Source of the DNA: an uncultured bacterium
Lineage (GTDB): Bacteria; Patescibacteriota; Patescibacteriia; UBA1558; GWA2-36-10
Reading direction: 5' to 3'
NCBI GenBank assembly: GCA_937912185.1
Contig: CALDOH010000074.1
Coordinates: forward strand, 1 to 7,282
DNA: 7,282 bases
This document shows positions 4,499 to 7,282 of this stretch, piece by piece. How positions within the stretch are numbered: position 1 is the first letter of the stretch; each line of letters starts with the position of its first letter. The notes under the pieces are model-generated. The model searched no databases. It was not told the origin of the DNA and saw only the letters and a program-made list of their open reading frames with translations. Position numbers and translations under genes: made by a program.

Positions 4499-7282
4499 CT
4501 ATTTGACCACTAAGCTGATTATCTTGTTCTTGACGTGAATAAATTTTACTAATTTTTTATCTTCAATATATTTCTTAACTTTTGGCTGAGCCAATACCTG
4601 ACTTTTTACTTCATCATTAGGCTCAGTATCGTTGACCAATTCAATCTCATCTCTGACCTTACCATTTATTTGAATACCAATCCTAATCATCTCATCTTTG
4701 GCTAAGTTAGCATCATAGCTTGGCCACTTAGCTTGAGCCAAACTATCTTTGTTGCCGGAAACTTGCCACAATTCCTCAGCCATATGAGGAGCAAATGGCG
4801 CTAGTAGTAAAACAAAATCATCTAAAATATTTTTATTAATTTCTTTTTGCTTATCTAGAGCATTGGCCAAAATCATAAGCTGAGAAATAGCAGTATTAAA
4901 ACGCATACTCTCTATATCTTGATCAACTTTCTTTATAGTCTTGTGAAGTATGGTCTCTATTTCTTTACTTGTCTTGCTAGTAGAAATTTTACTGCGCAAA
5001 CTCCAAACTTTTTCCAAAAATCTATGCACACCAACCACACCCTTATCGTCCCAAGCGATTGATTGATCAAATGGCCCCATAAACATTTCATAAACTCGAA
5101 CTGTGTCAGCACCATACTTGGCTACATAATCATCAGGATTAATCACATTACCTTTAGACTTGGACATCTTGACGCCACCACCACCCAAAATCATACCCTG
5201 GGCAGTCCTCTTTTTATATGGTTCACTACCAACCTTTTTTGGTATAGCTCCAATGTCATACAAAAACTTAAAGACAAAGCGAGAGTACAGTAAATGAAGG
5301 GTGGTATGCTCCATACCGCCATTATACCAATCAACCGGCAACCAATGTTCGGCTTTTTTGGGGTCAACTAATTGTTTATTATTTTTAGGATCACAATAGC
5401 GAATAAAATACCAATTAGAGCCAGCCCAATTAGGCATAACATCTGTTTCGCGTTGAGCAATGCCGCCACATTCTGGACAAGTGGTATTTACCCAGTCAAT
5501 CACCTTGGCCAATGGCGATCCACCATCGTCTGTTGGCTTAAAATCATCTATCTCTGGTAGCTTGACCGGAAGTTCATCTTCAGCCACCGGCACCCAAGCA
5601 CATTTGGCACAATTGATCATTGGGATTGGTTCACCCCAATATCTTTGACGAGAAAAAATCCAATCGTGCAATTTATAATTTACAATAGCTTTGCCTAGTT
5701 TATTTTTCTCCAGCCACTTGATAATTTTTTTATTAAATTCTGCTGTTAGTAAACCATTAAATTTACCAGAATTAATAGCTCGGCCTTCACCGCTATAGGC
5801 TCCATATTTGTCTAAATATATCAAGATACCTATTTTATTATATTTATGACTTACGCTTTGCAAAGCATCTTTTTCACTTAACCAGATTATTTCATGCTTT
5901 GCTTTTTCTGCAGTAGAAATACTTTGAGCTACTTCATCCTCTAATTCTAATAAGATAGGATTATCTACTCGATAACGCCAAACTTTTTTATTATCAGCAT
6001 AAAAATGCTCCTCTGTTTGTCCGCCCAAACGTCTAATCGCTTTGGCTTTATAACCGGTTTCCTCTAAAACTTCCCTTTCAGCTGCTTGTTCCGGTGTCTC
6101 CCCTACTTCTATACCCCCAATCACTGGTGCTAACCAATCAAATTTTTTCCATTTGAGTAATAAAAACTTACCATCAGATTTACGTTGTATGGTGGCTGAT
6201 ATTGTTTCCCGATATTCTTCATCTTGTTTGATCTCACCATCAACTGGCATAACCACGTCTCTGATATTTAGATTGTACTTTCTCGCAAAATCATAATCAC
6301 GCTGATCATGACCTGGTACGGCCATAATTGCTCCAGTGCCATAACCCATCATTATATAATCAGCTACAAATATAGGAATCTCTTCGTTGTTTACTGGATT
6401 GATTGCCTTGAGACCTTTGAGCTCAACACCTGTTTTTTCTTTATCATCAGCCCCACGCTCCTGATCGGTTTTTTTCTGGGCAGCTTTAATATATGTTTTA
6501 ACCTCGGCTAAATTGCTAATTTTATTTTCTAAACTATGCAAGACTGCGTGTTCTGGCGCTACCACCATAAAAGTAGCTCCAAATAAAGTATCTGGCCGAG
6601 TGGTGAATACCTTCAATTCTTCCTTGGTGTCTTTTATCTTAAAATTAACTTCTGCTCCTTCACTACGACCAATCCAATCTTTTTGTTGTTTCTTTATAGA
6701 CTCCAAAAAATCTACCTGATCCAAGTCCTCTATCAATCGATCGGCATATTTGGTGATTCGAAGTAGCCACTGCTCTTTTTCTTTTTTGACAACTTCAGCA
6801 CCACAGCGTTCACAAACTCCAGCCACCACCTCTTCATTGGCCAGGCCAATTTTACAAGAGGTACACCAATTAATATTTTCCTTAGATTTGTAAGCCAAGC
6901 CTTGCTTGTACATTTGGATAAATATCCACTGAGTCCAACGATAGTAATCTGGGCTGGTAGTAGAAAAGCTCCTATCCCAATCAAAACTCAAACCAATGCT
7001 CTTCATCTGCTTGGTGTAATTGGCTATATTTCTTTCAGTAGTTATTTGAGGAGCTGTGTTTGTCTTGATAGCATAGTTTTCAGCGGGCAGACCAAAGGCA
7101 TCAAAACCCATTGGATAAAGCACACTATAACCATCCATTCTTTTCTTGCGAGATACTACATCTAAAGCAGTGTACGACCTCAAGTGCCCAGTGTGTAAGC
7201 CATCGCCGGATGGATAAGGAAATTCTACCAGACCATAAAACTTTTTTTTGCCATCATCAGCAACAACAAAAGTATTGCTGTC
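4499..7282 (-). CDS. leuS: Leucyl-tRNA synthetase with an internal Nudix domain (N-terminus beyond the window)
   Basis: The frame is open from the right edge and shows 927 residues (numbered here from 7282); roughly 20-30 N-terminal residues are missing. It charges tRNA-Leu with leucine in the cytoplasm. Visible are FPYPSGDGLHTGH with the class I HIGH-type motif HTGH at 30-33, a CxxC/CxxC zinc site (Cys140, 143, 157, 160), and the editing domain with TTRPDTLFGATF (227-238) and GHDQRDYDFA (324-333). A second CxxC pair set (Cys558, 561, 602, 605), SRQRYWGEPIP (544-554), KMSKS (705-709), an anticodon-binding helical region and the C-terminal tRNA-binding domain follow. About 139 residues at 355-493 form a Nudix domain between DGEI and the AYSGEGRAINSGKFNGL segment, making the protein longer than usual bacterial LeuRS. 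A TTG at 7183 could be mistaken for a start but lies just after the HTGH motif. No frameshift is seen. Confidence 0.97.
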   Translation of the reverse strand, partial: DSNTFVVADDGKKKFYGLVEFPYPSGDGLHTGHLRSYTALDVVSRKKRMDGYSVLYPMGFDAFGLPAENYAIKTNTAPQITTERNIANYTKQMKSIGLSFDWDRSFSTTSPDYYRWTQWIFIQMYKQGLAYKSKENINWCTSCKIGLANEEVVAGVCERCGAEVVKKEKEQWLLRITKYADRLIEDLDQVDFLESIKKQQKDWIGRSEGAEVNFKIKDTKEELKVFTTRPDTLFGATFMVVAPEHAVLHSLENKISNLAEVKTYIKAAQKKTDQERGADDKEKTGVELKGLKAINPVNNEEIPIFVADYIMMGYGTGAIMAVPGHDQRDYDFARKYNLNIRDVVMPVDGEIKQDEEYRETISATIQRKSDGKFLLLKWKKFDWLAPVIGGIEVGETPEQAAEREVLEETGYKAKAIRRLGGQTEEHFYADNKKVWRYRVDNPILLELEDEVAQSISTAEKAKHEIIWLSEKDALQSVSHKYNKIGILIYLDKYGAYSGEGRAINSGKFNGLLTAEFNKKIIKWLEKNKLGKAIVNYKLHDWIFSRQRYWGEPIPMINCAKCAWVPVAEDELPVKLPEIDDFKPTDDGGSPLAKVIDWVNTTCPECGGIAQRETDVMPNWAGSNWYFIRYCDPKNNKQLVDPKKAEHWLPVDWYNGGMEHTTLHLLYSRFVFKFLYDIGAIPKKVGSEPYKKRTAQGMILGGGGVKMSKSKGNVINPDDYVAKYGADTVRVYEMFMGPFDQSIAWDDKGVVGVHRFLEKVWSLRSKISTSKTSKEIETILHKTIKKVDQDIESMRFNTAISQLMILANALDKQKEINKNILDDFVLLLAPFAPHMAEELWQVSGNKDSLAQAKWPSYDANLAKDEMIRIGIQINGKVRDEIELVNDTEPNDEVKSQVLAQPKVKKYIEDKKLVKFIHVKNKIISLVVK
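5804..6220 (-). other. Nudix hydrolase domain inserted in the LeuRS editing (CP1) region
   Basis: These roughly 139 codons interrupt the usual link between the editing domain and the second half of the catalytic fold. The Nudix box (6118-6050, residues 389-411) fits Gx5Ex7REUxEExGU: Gly389, Glu395, Arg403-Glu404, Glu407-Glu408 and Gly410 are all present, with Tyr411 in the last hydrophobic place. The metal-binding glutamates are thus intact, so hydrolysis is possible. Before the box, TISATIQ and FLLLKWKKFDW look like the first Nudix strands; after it, RRLGGQTEEHFY and KHEIIWLSEKDAL fit the later strands and helix. Base composition is similar to flanking leuS, so a recent insertion is unlikely. 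Substrate unknown. Confidence 0.9.

Noticed and set aside
4488..4509. 8-nt direct repeat TGGTCAAA around the leuS stop (4509-4502 and 4495-4488)
   Set aside because: Short, only two copies, partly coding and in AT-rich sequence; chance is a sufficient explanation.
6902..7165. Plus-strand open frame of 87 codons opposite leuS
   Set aside because: It is fully antisense to conserved LeuRS sequence, shows no recognisable domain and lacks a ribosome binding site. The other plus-strand frames were rejected for the same reason.
7181..7183. TTG as the start of leuS
   Set aside because: It follows directly on FPYPSGDGLHTGH, the conserved class I catalytic motif, so the true start lies to the right of the window.
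7242..7249. A8 run near the 5' end of leuS as a slippage or phase-variation site
   Set aside because: The reading frame is intact through it and it encodes a Lys run common before the FYxL segment of LeuRS. There is no sign of frame change.

Overview
The window is AT-rich and densely packed, and every supported gene lies on the minus strand, so transcription runs from the right edge to the left. Several traits together point to a Candidate Phyla Radiation (Patescibacteria) bacterium, probably Parcubacteria-like. These are an enlarged leucyl-tRNA synthetase with a Nudix domain inside it, a membrane-anchored protein with thrombospondin-type-3 calcium loops, very short intergenic gaps, and no clear Shine-Dalgarno sequence at the visible gene starts. 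This placement is inferred from gene style; no rRNA or other taxonomic marker is present.

In transcription order the main cluster is: leuS (7282 to 4499, N-terminus beyond the edge), an intact MFS-type transporter (4473 to 3316), tsaC for t6A tRNA modification (3312 to 2704), a second MFS-type transporter split into two overlapping frames (2702 to 1854 and 1891 to 1523), and rsmA (ksgA), the 16S rRNA dimethyladenosine transferase (1518 to 685). The gaps are 25, 3, 1 and 4 nt, which fits one transcript. Three of the genes serve translation: tRNA charging, tRNA anticodon-loop modification and small-subunit rRNA modification. The two transporters are paralogs placed on either side of tsaC.

After a 99-nt intergenic stretch with a good extended -10 promoter, a separate gene (585 to 1, C-terminus beyond the left edge) encodes a single-pass membrane protein. 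It has two Asp-rich calcium-binding-type loops outside the membrane. Its early coding region also contains a 9-bp perfect inverted repeat followed 12 nt later by a 12-nt perfect complement of the usual 16S rRNA 3' tail.

The two strongest points for follow-up are the complete Nudix box inside the LeuRS editing region and the +1 frame disruption in the second transporter. The disruption is localised to a 41-nt overlap and is best explained by one extra A in a short homopolymer. No CRISPR array, tRNA, rRNA, insertion sequence or convincing terminator was seen, and no stretch longer than 300 bases lacks a gene.
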